Position numbers and translations under genes: made by a program. The notes below the pieces were generated by a model. That model did not search any database. It saw only the letters and a list, made by a program, of their open reading frames with translations, and had not been told where the DNA came from. 64,000 bases of DNA, taken from Physcomitrium patens. Lineage: Eukaryota; Streptophyta; Bryopsida; Funariales; Funariaceae. The stretch is taken from assembly GCF_000002425.4 (NCBI RefSeq), contig NC_037254.1, positions 10,067,411 through 10,131,410 of the forward strand. The letters are read 5' to 3'. This document shows, in pieces, positions 22,913 through 32,899 of the stretch; position 1 is the first letter of the stretch; the number at the start of each line of letters is the position of its first letter.

Positions 22913-23384
22913 TGTCACGGACACAAAATACAGACTTGAAATCTAACAAGAAGTTCAAGAAGAAGTGGCAGAACTAGATTAAATAGATGAGTACAAGAAC
23001 AACACCAGAAAGGTGAGCTAGAACTCCAAGAGATGTGTTGTCGAGACTGAAAAACTCTTCAGCCTCGACTCCTATATATACTACTGGCCTATGGTTCTAA
23101 GGAAGTGCATCAAGAAGCTTCCCAAGAACTATGAAGCTTCTCGAGCAACTACCCAAGAGCTAGGAAGCTTCTCAAGTAACTTCCTAGAATCTACTAGAAT
23201 ATTATAAGAATCTTCTAGAGCCTTCTAAGGGAATCTTTAGAGAATCTTCAAATAATCTTTAGGGAATCTTTGAAGAATATTCTAAGAGAATATTTAAGGA
23301 ATCTTCTGGAAGTTTCTAGAGACTTCTTTCTAGAAGGTTCTAAAAACTTGTCTCTAGAAAGGTCTAAGGACTATGTCCCTAATA
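22913..23384 (-). repeat. C1 5' LTR (472 bp)
   Basis: It runs TGTCACGGACAC to TCCCTAATA on the plus strand (terminal CA mutated to TA). The minus-strand promoter inside has TATATATA at 23073-23080 and a predicted start at about 23048. Confidence 0.93.
23038..23080 (-). promoter_or_regulatory. C1 LTR promoter: TATA box and start region
   Basis: On the minus strand TATATATA is followed after 32 nt by AGTCTCGACAA. An imperfect hairpin (GTCGAGGCTGAA / TTCAGTCTCGAC) spans the interval. Confidence 0.65.
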
Positions 23385-23389
23385 TGTTC

Positions 23390-23606
23390 CTCCTTCTAGC
23401 AAAATCACCAAACATCGGGAGTCCCTTCCCAAATCATGATACCAAACGCGTTGTATCTCACCATCTATTCGAGGAAGAACATGTCGTTCTTGAAGATGTT
23501 CATCTCGATTGCGTTGTCTTGAAGGTTGTAACAATTGTAATGTCTCGTCCGGCAGGTTAGCAAACGAAGGTTCTTGAGTTGAATCCGCTGGTTGTTGGCT
23601 CTCCAT
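23390..23606 (-). pseudogene. B1 extra 3' ORF, N-terminal part (split by C1)
   Basis: The ATG is at 23604-23606, 94 nt after the pol stop (23701). It begins MESQQPADSTQEPSFANLPD, followed by a Q/R-rich stretch and LGRDSRCLVILLEGG, and then runs into the C1 insertion. It joins in frame to 16643-16848. See that entry for the whole ORF. Confidence 0.75.
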
Positions 23607-23700
23607 CTAATTAGCGTCACAAATGCAAAGAAGTTACAAACAAAGATAAGAAATTGAATGTTAGCTTGCCTCAATCTTGTCTCTTTTATAAGAGAGATTT

Positions 23701-26700
23701 TCATCTTGGTTTCGATGGATGTCGTTGATGAAAAACTTTGACTTTAGCTGATGCATTTGCTAGATTCCTGAATGGCTCCCATGTGCATTCACTAATATCA
23801 TATCCGCGCCAATGAACAAGATATTCCAGCTTATTTTGGCGCCACCTTGAGTCTAATATCTCTTCCACCTCAAATTCTTCATTATTATCTACTTCTATAG
23901 GAAGCGGTAGCATTTGTCTTCTTCCTTGTATATCCACTGTCTTATATGGTTCAAGAAGAGACACGTGGAATACAAGATGGATCTTCATTGACTCCGGTAG
24001 ATGTAACCGATATGCAACTGGGTTGATCTGTTCAGAAACAGAAAAGGGGCCAAGCCTACGATAGTCCAACTTGTCACAAGGTCGAGTAGTCTTGATATTG
24101 CGACGAAGTAGCCATACCTTATCACCCACGTTGAGTTGTGGTTGCTCCTTACGATATAGATCTGCGTTTATCTTTTGTCGTTCTTGAGCTTCCTTCAATT
24201 GTGTCTTCATTATTGCATGTAACTCTGACAACCGATTTGCCATATCTTCTGCTGCAGGATTATCAACTTTTGAAAAATCAAAAGTATCAAGTCGTGGATG
24301 ATAGCCATAATTGGCAAAGAAAGGTGTTTGTTGCGTGGAAGAATGTACCGTATTATTATAAGCAAACTCTGCCAATGGTAGAAGGGTTGTCCAATCATCT
24401 TGTTGGTAGTTGATAGTACACCTTAAATATTGCTCCAAGACTTGGTTTACGCGCTTTGTTTGTCCATCAGTTTGAAGATGGAAAGCCGAAGATAGCTTTA
24501 TGTCCACTTTTAAAATCTTGAAAAGGGTCCTCCAAAATCTTGACACAAATTGAGTTCCCCTATCCGATATGATATCTTTAGGTAATCCATGATAGCAATA
24601 GATATTATCAATGAAAAGCTTAGCTGTTTCTTCACCTGTAATAGATTTTGTATATGGCACAAAATGTGCCATCTTGGTGAAACGATCTACTATCACAAAT
24701 ATAGAATCATAAGATCTTGAACTTGGAAGATCTGTGATGAAATCCATAGAAACAGAAGACCATGGTTGTTCTGGTATAGGTAATGGCTGAAGAAGTCCGT
24801 AAGGTCGATGACGAGGAATTTTTGAGCTTGAACAAATATCACATGATTGTACAAAGTCTTTGACTGACTTCCACATTTGTGGCCACCAAAAATCTCTTGA
24901 TATGAGTTCCAAAGTCTTATTATATCCAAAGTGCCCTGTTGCTAGAAAGTCATGACGTGCTTGAAGAACACGTAAACGTGCTTCTCCTTCTGGAACATAT
25001 AGGCGTCCTTCAAAATATAATAGATTATTCTTGAACTCGAACTTAGAAGGATCATGAGACTTCGAAGAATTATTCTCGATATCATAAACAAGAGGGTCTG
25101 AGGACATACTGGACTGGATTTGCTTGAGAAAAGTTGAATCAACAGTCAATGTTGATTTCATTACTCGGAGATGAAATTGCTCCGGTTTCAAGAGGACCGT
25201 TCTTTGTTGCTCAAAAGCTGCATCTCCTTCTTTTGGTGCAAAATAAGAACGTCTAGATAGGGCATCAGACAAACCTTGTTGTTTTCCTGGTCGATAAGTG
25301 ATAATGAACTCGAATCTTGACAAAGACATCCTCCAACGAACTTGACGACGATTCAACACGCGTGCTGACATGAAATACTCGAGGTTCTTGTGATCTATAT
25401 ACACAGTGACTGGACTAGAAGCACCTTCTAGATAATGACGCCATTCTTGAAAGGAATCCACGATCGCAAGAAGTTCTTTATCGTGGATCTCATAATTGAT
25501 CTCGGCTGCTGAGAATTTTCTTGAATGAAAAGCTATCGGATGAAGTTTGTCATCTGTTTCCATTTGTGATAAAACTGCACCCAAGGCTAAATCTGATGCA
25601 TCTGTTTCCATAAAAAATGCCTTGGAAAAGTCAACATGATATAAGACTGGTGCAGAGACAAACGATGTCTTCAAAGCTTCAAATGCTACTTCCGCTTCTT
25701 GATTCCATTGGAATTTATCTTTACTAGTCAAGCGTGTAAGTGGAGCTGCAACTCATGAAAAATCTTTGATAAAGATCCGATAATAATTGGCAAATCCCAA
25801 GAAACATTGAACATCTCTTACTGTCCTTGGAATCTTCCAATTCATGATTGTTTGGACTTTCTTAGAATCCATCATGAGACCATCATTTGAAATGATGTAT
25901 CCTAAAAAGTCAACTTGAGTAGTGTGAAATACACACTTTTCCATCTTGGCGTACAATCCTGCATCTCTAAGTTTTTGTAATACTTGATGAACATGTATTT
26001 CATGTTCTTCGACGTTCTTAGAATAGATCAGGATATCGTCTAGATAGCAGACGACAAAATTGTCTAAGAATTCACGAAATACATCATTCATGAGATGTTG
26101 AAAAGCAGCTGGTGCATTCGTGAGTCCAAAGGGCATGACATTATATTCGAAATGTCCATACCTGGTTCGAAACGCAGTCTTCCATTCATCTCCTTCTTTG
26201 ATCCGTACTAGATTATATGCTCCTCTTAGATCTATTTTTGTATAGATCTTAGCTTGATTCAACTGGTCAAGGAGTCCTGATATCAAAGGTAATGGATACC
26301 TGTTCTTGATTGTGATCTTATTGAGTCCTCGATAATCAACACACATTCGTAAAGATCCATCTTTTTTCTTTACAAATAGAATTGGAGCTCCTATTGGAGA
26401 TTTTAAATGGCGTATGAAATTCTTCGCTAAATTCTCGTCAATATATGTCTTGAGTTCAGCCATCTCATCTTGCGATAAACTGTAAATTGGTCCAAATGGT
26501 GGCTGAGTTCCTTCCTTGAGGTCGATTGAACAATCATATGGGCGATGCTCAGGAAGAATATCTGCATTCTTTTTCTCAAAAACGTCTTGATACTCCTGAT
26601 ATTGACTTGGAATGCTACTTGAAGTCTTTACGTTTTCAGAAATAGGTGCAGCATAAATAGCAAAAGTTGATCCTTCTTTTGCTGCGTGTATAAATGCTTT

Positions 26701-27222
26701 TGCACCTATCAGTACGGGTTTTACTATACTAGACTTATAATTTTTTACTTGGTTGGTAGAACTATTAATAACACTTTGGGAAAAGTCAAGTTTACGCAAA
26801 TTCCAATCTATTCGAGGGTTATATTTTTCTAGCCAGGATAAACCTAAAATAACTGGATTGGACGGGGATTTAATTATGTTAAAAGCTATGTAGCTATCAT
26901 GACCGTCTATTGTTACTTTTATAGGATGAGTTTCATGAGTGACATCTCCAGAAGACAAGGGACGACCATCTATGACTTCTACATGTACTGGTTTAGGTTT
27001 CTGTACAAAGGGTATTTTACGACTTTTAGCAAATTGTTCATCTAAAAAACATGCTGAGGCTCCCGAATCTAATAAAGGAGAGGCTTTGTAATTCTTAGGT
27101 CCTAAATATAAGTCTATTATAAAACAAGGAGAGGGTTCTGAGGAGAAGATAGGACCTTCATTAGGAATTGTACAAGGTTCCAGCTGCACGGTCCCTATTG
27201 TAGCTGGACGAATCCGTTTTCC
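23701..27222 (-). pseudogene. B1 pol: protease, RT, RNase H, integrase, chromodomain
   Basis: This is a single frame broken by one TGA near 25750. It contains the protease (LLDSGASACFLDEQFAKS), then RT (KKDGSLRMCVDYRGLNKI, GHFEYNVMPFGLTNAPAA, YLDDILIYSK at about 26040). RNase H follows (METDASDLALGAVLSQ; YIDHKNLEYFM). INT has a HFGYNKTLELI…CDICSSSK zinc finger, a core with SMDFITDLP, SDRGTQFVSRFW and VNQVLEQYLR, and LGPFSVSEQINPVAYRL. It ends in a chromodomain (FEVEEILDSRWRQNKLEYL…YDISECTWEP). It overlaps gag in the -1 frame and has the full length expected for a chromovirus. A small ORF follows. Confidence 0.94.
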
Positions 27223-28199
27223 GATATGTTGTCTTCTTTGACCGTCGTACCCCTCATTTTATAGTTGCGTCTTTTCTTTGGACAATGTTGAGCAGTGTGC
27301 TTAGGTTCTCCGCAATATAAACATAATCCTTCTTGATGACGACGAATCTTTTCTTACTCAGTTAGGGGTTTAAAACGTACCGCGTCAATTTGCATGTCTT
27401 CTACTTCCGAATGTACGTTTGGCAAAGATGTTGATGTTGCCATTGAGTAATAACGTTGAGATTCCCGTGAATGATTCTCGGATCGAAATTCGAAAAGTCG
27501 ATTATCACATTTTACCACAAAATCGATTGCTTGACTCAAAGTTTGAGGATCAGGTAAGTTGAGCATCAATTTCTTTACTTCGTATTGCAATCCATAAAGA
27601 AATTGACTGATGAGTGCAGCATCATCCCACTTGATGTCAATTCCAAGTTGTCGAAATTGTGAAGCATACACTGTTACTGAGCAATTTTCTTGTCGCAGAA
27701 TTTGGATCTTATTTGTTGCAACACGAGTTGCATCGTATTCACCATACATAGATCGAAACTCCGCCAAAAAAGCTTCCAAATTGTCCAATATTGGATTTCG
27801 TTGTTCAATAAAAGATGAAAACCACGATAATGCAGAACCAGAAAGTAGAGTGCCAATAAACCTGACTTGTGATCCTGGAGTTGGATAGCTTTGCGGTTGA
27901 AGTTCAATTGCCAATTGTATTTGATTGATAAACCCTCAAAACTTTGATCTCGTACCATCAAATTTCTCGGGTAAGGCAATTCTTGGTTCTCTAGTGCTTA
28001 TAGGGTGTTGTACAATTGGAGAAAGAACGTGATTTGTTGTAGATGTTGAAGCAGCTCCGATCATCTCTATATCCCCACTTTCTGCTATTCTTGTTCTTTC
28101 CTGTGTTGGTGAATTGAGTTGATGCATCGCAAGCATTAACTCCCTCATTTGCTCTTGCATTTGTGCCATTGCACTCTTCATTTCAACAAGCTCTGCCAT
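27195..28199 (-). pseudogene. B1 gag
   Basis: The ATG is at 28197-28199 (MAELVEMKSAMAQMQEQMRE, a predicted coiled coil). There are 335 codons ending at 27195, with stops near 27933 and 27352. The gag core includes RIALPEKFDGTRSKF, FIGTLLSGSALSWFSSF and IKWDDAALISQFLYGL. The zinc knuckle CLYCGEPKHTAQHC lies at about 27285-27330. GGAAAAC at 27216-27222, six codons before the stop, matches the place of the same heptamer in C1, where pol would be entered by a -1 shift. Confidence 0.9.
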
Positions 28200-28282
28200 A
28201 ATGACACTAAGAAGAAAAATTTGTTTGATATTGCTCAAGACAAAAGAAAAGAAAGACTTGATAACAAAGAAGATACTAAGAA

Positions 28283-28391
28283 CAATATCAGTTTAGAAGT
28301 GGGTAATCCGCAAACTTCTAATACGCTTATGTCTTGTCAAGAGAAAGGGGTAATCCACTCTTACTCAAGAAAAAACAAAGCTCTGATATTG
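28283..28391 (-). promoter_or_regulatory. B1 leader three-arm fold
   Basis: The outer stem is CAATATCAG (28283-28291) / CTGATATTG (28383-28391), 9 bp and perfect. Hairpin 1 is TTAGAAGT (28293-28300) / ACTTCTAA (28314-28321), 8 bp and perfect. Hairpin 2 is AAGAG (28339-28343) / CTCTT (28358-28362). Both loops hold GGTAATCC (GGATTACC in the RNA). It has counterparts in C1 (three copies), B4 and B6. Confidence 0.75.
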
Positions 28392-28398
28392 TAAGTGC

Positions 28399-28409
28399 AC
28401 TCTTGTCAA
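28399..28409 (-). promoter_or_regulatory. B1 candidate self-priming PBS
   Basis: Minus-strand TTGACAAGAGT begins 2 nt after the 5' LTR. It is the exact complement of ACTCTTGTCAA in the LTR (28578-28588), 31 nt downstream of TATATATA. The match extends to 12 nt. Confidence 0.7.
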
Positions 28410-28411
28410 TC

Positions 28412-28963
28412 TATCAAGGACAAATACTCGATGAGGGAAAATATACACAAAAAGGCTATCTCGATATAATAAGTCAAAATATAAACAAGTAGGTATATTA
28501 AAAGGAAACTGGAATGGCTATTGCCACAAGACAAGAAACTAAAGACTCTTGAACCTGGACTAGAAGCAAGAAAGGAGTTGACAAGAGTGAAGAAGGCTTC
28601 ACTCTTGTCTCTATATATACTATCTAACTAGGGGCTACGTGGCGACGTTCTATAGGACCTCCAATATGTGTTTACTTTATAGGACACATGCCTTGACTTA
28701 CAAGGCAAGTTTTTCTACGTGTGGGCCACATAGTTAGCTTAATCTTCAAGCTAACAACATGTGTGGCACATGGCCAACTTGTTGACCACGTTTCTAATCC
28801 AAAAAGTCAATTAAAGACACCTATGAAGTCAAAGCAGCGTCTAGGAAGTTTCTAGGAAGCTTCTATATTAAATATTATAGAATTAACTTACTTTTATCTA
28901 CTTTTACTTACTTCTACCTATTCCTATATGTAATTATTAGCTTACATGATTATGGCCGTGACA
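28412..28963 (-). repeat. B1 5' LTR (552 bp)
   Basis: It runs TATCAAGGACAA (TG mutated to TA) to GGCCGTGACA on the plus strand. It is followed by the duplication GGTTA. Confidence 0.95.
28578..28619 (-). promoter_or_regulatory. B1 LTR promoter: TATA box and start region
   Basis: On the minus strand TATATATA (28612-28619) is followed by a perfect 13-bp inverted repeat, GACAAGAGTGAAG / CTTCACTCTTGTC. The predicted transcript start ACTCTTGTCAA lies 31 nt downstream of the TATA box. Confidence 0.65.
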
Positions 28964-29396
28964 GGTTAAGAAATAAGACTTGATTTGATAAGCAAAATCA
29001 ATTGAAGCCTAAAGCAATTGAAGAAGGTGATTAGGTATTTGTTTATGACAATAGTTTGGATAACCAACATAGTACTTTGTGAAAGTTTTTAAAACATTGA
29101 TTTAGACCATATGTGGTAATAACAGTTCATGATAATATTACATATTCATTAAGGGAGTTGGATGGTACGAGGTTGAAGATACGCGTTGCTGAGAAATTTT
29201 AAAAGACAAATTAGAGAAATCAATGTAGAAGATTATACTAAAAATATTAATATTTTTGAAGATAATTATTTTAAAATAGATGGTGAAAATAGTAATAAAA
29301 GATTTGATGCAAAAATGAAGAAATGGCGTGATGCCAATTATGACATATGATTCATTTGGCACATATCAAAAGATGCACAACTTTAGAGGAAGTAGA
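28964..29396 (+). pseudogene. A3: decayed integrase C-terminus, after B1
   Basis: It begins with the second GGTTA and resumes the A3 INT. It matches A2 over KRHRLRPKAIEEGDW, YNTLWKFLKRWFGPY and the SLRELDGTKLKI region, with several stops. It ends at the purine run agaggaagtaga, directly followed by an LTR start. Confidence 0.85.
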
Positions 29397-30530
29397 TGTC
29401 ATGTTGTAACTTAACTACATGATAAAAATATAATCAAAAATTAATTTTTAATTAATATCTAATTATCTTGATTCAATAATAATTCAAGATATTTAAACAT
29501 GACTTTTATAAAAGTCTATGATTTATTTTCTTGTCTTAATAGTTAATAGGTTAAAGGTTGGTTAATAATTTTATCTTCCATATTACAAAGACTCTTTTAC
29601 TACCTTAGAAAGACCATAAATTAATAAAATTAGATTAAAAGAAATAAATAATTAATATGGTTGATATTAAGATTAAATTGAGCATAGAATTGGACTAAAA
29701 AATCCCTAAGATAGATTAAATTGATATCTGGGGATCAATCGTTTGTAATACACGATCAAAATCAAACCTTCAACAACTAAAATGACGACCTAAGGCAAAA
29801 TAGGGAGGCATTTAAAGATCAATGATTAAGATTAGAGAGCTAGCTTGGAGTTTGTTTTAGAGACATAAGACTTATTTTTGTAGAGTTTGATTTGACTTTG
29901 TAATTGTTGCTCAAAATTAGAATTTTTATTGGAAACTTGGAATTTATGCAATACAATTAGGGCTAGCACTCTTAGCTAGTTTGTTAAATTGATATTACAT
30001 CTATGGTTCAAAATTTGATAGTACCTGTGCTAAGTTTATTTGAAATTTTGTAATAATCTAATAATACAGTTGAAAGATATGTGGATTTTGGCACAAGAAG
30101 GTATCAAAAGTTGGTAGTTTAAAGTTGGATAGGATTTTGTATGATATCTAAAGATCTATTAGTTAGATCAAGGTGAAATTTGGCATGGTATTAGAAGACT
30201 TCAAGATCAGGCTACACACCAATTTTGAATTAAAGTTAATAGTTGAAGAAGAAAAAATCATTGCTAGAATATTTGCATCAACTTTCAAGTTCATAGTTAA
30301 ATAACATCAGTGTGGTTTTTGGGCATTTTTTCACAATTTTTAAGTTAGATTATAGTGAATTCTTCTTAAGCACATAAAAGACTTATAGTGGTATTTATAT
30401 GCAAATTTTTTCTCCAAATAGTATCATGATGTAAAACAGCTAATAGGTGAAAGGATGAAGAAAATATCATATTTTTAAAGATCTTATTTCAAATATATTG
30501 TAATAAATTATCTTAGAAAAATAGATAATA
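29397..30530 (+). repeat. A3 3' LTR, decayed
   Basis: It starts TGTCATGTTGTAAC right after the polypurine tract. It aligns in order with the solo LTR at 56004-57325 read in reverse (for example the ATTAAATTGATATC and TTGGCATGGTATT blocks). The far end is too diverged to place exactly. Confidence 0.7.
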
Positions 30531-30539
30531 ATCAAGGAA

Positions 30540-31330
30540 TAAAAAAATTAAAAGTACTAATGCTACTTTTTTTGTAAAATAAGCTTCTACTCACTTTGTA
30601 GGAGCACAAATAGAGCAAAATAAGGTAGACTAGAAAAATAAATAATATAAGTGCTATTAGAAAGAATTTAATAGTAATTTGTAGCAAAAATTATCTTAGA
30701 AACCTAAGAGTTGATACCCAGAGAGGACTGGTTATTAACTAGGATCAAAATCAGACCCTAAGGCACAAAACCAAGATTCAACGATAATTTTGGGATTCTT
30801 TTGGAGATCAAAGAGTAGAATTTGAGAGTTGACTTGATGGAGCTTTTTTGAGCATTAATTTGGAGTGATTTGAGTATGTATTGACTTTGTAAGAGCTTTA
30901 CAAAGTTGGAGTTTGTTTTAGGTGACTCTAAATTTGTGAAATAAAATAGGTGATACTTTTTGGAGAATTTTGTAAGTTTGGCAGTAGATCTAGAAGTGAA
31001 ATTTTTTAGATTTGTGAATGCAATTGTGCTTGATGTGAACTACGAATTTTAATTTGATCGAACAGTTTGACTAAAAGGCATGAAGGTTTTTGTAGGTAAT
31101 GGTCTCGAAATTAAGGATTTTGAGGACCAGTGAGGTTTTCTTAGATATCTATCAATTTCCTAATTAGATTGACATAATTTTTTTTATAAAGATAGTCAAT
31201 TTGATTTCTAATAAGTATGTAAAGTTTGGAAGCATAGTAATAATTAGTTAGGAGTAATTGGCTCTAGAAAATTGGCATTAAGGTCAGAAAAGGAGGTCGG
31301 CCAACACCCAAGCATATTTTTGAGGTTATT
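30540..31330 (+). repeat. Old family-A-like LTR fragment
   Basis: It shares with 48240-48918 the blocks AGCTTCTACTCACTTTGTA, GTTGATAC and AACTAGGATCAAAATCAGA. It also has the general block order of the A3 LTR. No internal element sequence remains beside it. Confidence 0.5.
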
Positions 31331-31439
31331 GTTTATTTGATAATTTTGATTATTTTCAATCTGTTTTTTGTGCTTATTTTCAACTTAATTATTAAGAAGT
31401 GTGTAAATTTTGAATTAAAATCAATGGTTCATTTATTAG

Positions 31440-32060
31440 TTATTGAGGCCTAAATTTATTGTAGGAATTATTTAGAATTGATTAGAATTTGATTAGGATT
31501 TAGGATTTGATTTAGGATTTGATTTAATTAGAATTTAGTTAAAATTTATTTAAGATTTTATTAAAATTCAATTAGGATTTGATTAGGATTTATTTAGGAT
31601 TTGATTAGAATTTGATTAGGATTTGATTAGATTTTGTCTAAGATTTTTTTAGGATTTGGTTAGAATTTTTTTAGGATTTGATTAAGATTTATGTAGGATT
31701 TATTTAGGATTTGATTAAGGTTTGATTACAGTTTGATTAGGATTTGTCTAAGATTCTATTAGAATTTGGTTAGGATTTGGTTATAATTTGTTTAAGATTA
31801 TTTTAGTATTTGATTAGAATTTGACTAGGATTTATTTAGGATTTGTTTGGAGTTTGATTGGGACTTATTTAAGATTTGTCTAGGATTTGATTAGGATTTA
31901 TTTAGGATTTGATTAGAATTTTATTAGTATTTTTTTGGAATTTGATTATAAATTGTCTATGATTTGATTAGAGTCATTTAGAATTTGAGTAAAGTTTGAC
32001 TAAGATTTGACTAGGATTTGACTAAGGTTTAATTAGGTTTTGATTAAGATTTAATTAAAA
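31440..32060 (+). repeat. Degenerate GATTTGATTAG-type tandem repeat array
   Basis: About 50 degenerate units of 10-17 nt follow the pattern ATTTGATTAGGATTTATTTAGG. A purine-rich/T-rich strand bias persists through the array. No coding potential is seen. Some units read TTTAGGA, close to the plant telomere unit TTTAGGG, but none is exact. Confidence 0.75.
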
Positions 32061-32765
32061 TTTAGATTTTAATGTTTTATTAATATTTCTATTTTAGTAT
32101 ATATATTTTTTGAATTTCTATGTTATTTCTTTATGATTTCTTAAAAGGATTTTTAAGAATTCTTTGTGTTTTTTATATAATTCCTTTGAAATTTTAATTA
32201 AATTTCATTGATGTTTGATTGTATTTGCTAATCTTAAATTATAATTAAATTAAGAATCTATTACAGTTGTTAGGACTTCTTGTAGCAATTTTTTTTTTAT
32301 CTTCCACAGCTAGATGTTCGATGTATTTTCAAGCCAAATGCCATGTAATACAACAACAGATGATTAGATTAGATGCTATAGCTCACTAAAGCTTGATGAT
32401 TAGGATTAATGCTTACAAAGAAAAATTAAAATTATCTAATTTTGAAAGTAATAAGGTAATTGGAGTTTATGTATGGTTGAAACTACTAAGAAGATTATTT
32501 TTGAGTACTTTGTATTAGATTTTTAGTACTTTTGAATAAAAATTGAAATTATATTTTTCTTATAAAGGTAAAATATGTTAAGATTTTTGGATACTTGTAA
32601 AACATAATTCCACTTTCTACAGTCAAATGCCAGATTCATTTTTAAATAGGATGATATATAACATAACATTGATAATTTCATCTACTCCAAAATTGGAGTT
32701 ATCAATGAATAAGATTAGAACCAATTCTTAAACATTCTTCAAAATCTTCTCTATATCTTTAATGT
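32061..32765. other. AT-rich stretch without a gene
   Basis: I see no ORF, LTR end or RNA gene. The composition resembles the flanking decayed elements. Confidence 0.5.
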
Positions 32766-32899
32766 GATCCTTCATAAATCTTTCACATCCATTAGCATCT
32801 TGTTTCTTTTACAGTCTTTAATGTTATCATCTTTAATGTTATTTCTTGATCTTATTTCTTTTATAGTAAAGATTTACTATTTTTTATCTAGTTTTGATA

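Larger units (their letters stand above)
16849..23384 (-). mobile_element. C1: chromovirus element nested in B1
   Basis: This is a 6536-bp element with two 472-bp LTRs (16849-17320, 22913-23384). Flanking 5-mers are TGTTT (16844-16848) and TGTTC (23385-23389). Related B copies show TGTTC or close variants at this site, so the left one has mutated. The order is 5' LTR, leader with three tandem repeats, gag, pol with chromodomain, extra ORF, polypurine tract, 3' LTR. It is related to family B but clearly diverged. Only a handful of stops interrupt the genes, making it the least damaged element here. Confidence 0.95.
16050..28963 (-). mobile_element. B1: chromovirus element, interrupted by C1
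   Basis: Two 552-bp LTRs (16050-16601, 28412-28963) are flanked by a perfect 5-bp duplication GGTTA. The element is in the INT region of A3, on the opposite strand. Without C1 it is about 6.4 kb: 5' LTR, leader with a three-arm fold, gag, pol with chromodomain, extra ORF, polypurine tract, 3' LTR. C1 (16849-23384) has split the extra ORF. LTRs differ at only a few positions. Coding damage is light: two stops in gag and one in pol besides the insertion. It is a relatively young copy. Confidence 0.95.

Noticed and set aside
28381..28392. Ordinary tRNA-iMet primer site (TATCAGAGC) in the B and C leaders
   Set aside because: The core is present, but the leading TGG is absent in every copy and it lies about 20 nt from the LTR. 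In C1 it recurs in all three leader units. The LTR-adjacent 11-mer is a better primer candidate. I keep the iMet reading only as an alternative.
31440..32060. CRISPR-like array
   Set aside because: Units are degenerate with no constant repeat or unique spacers, and the genome is a plant.
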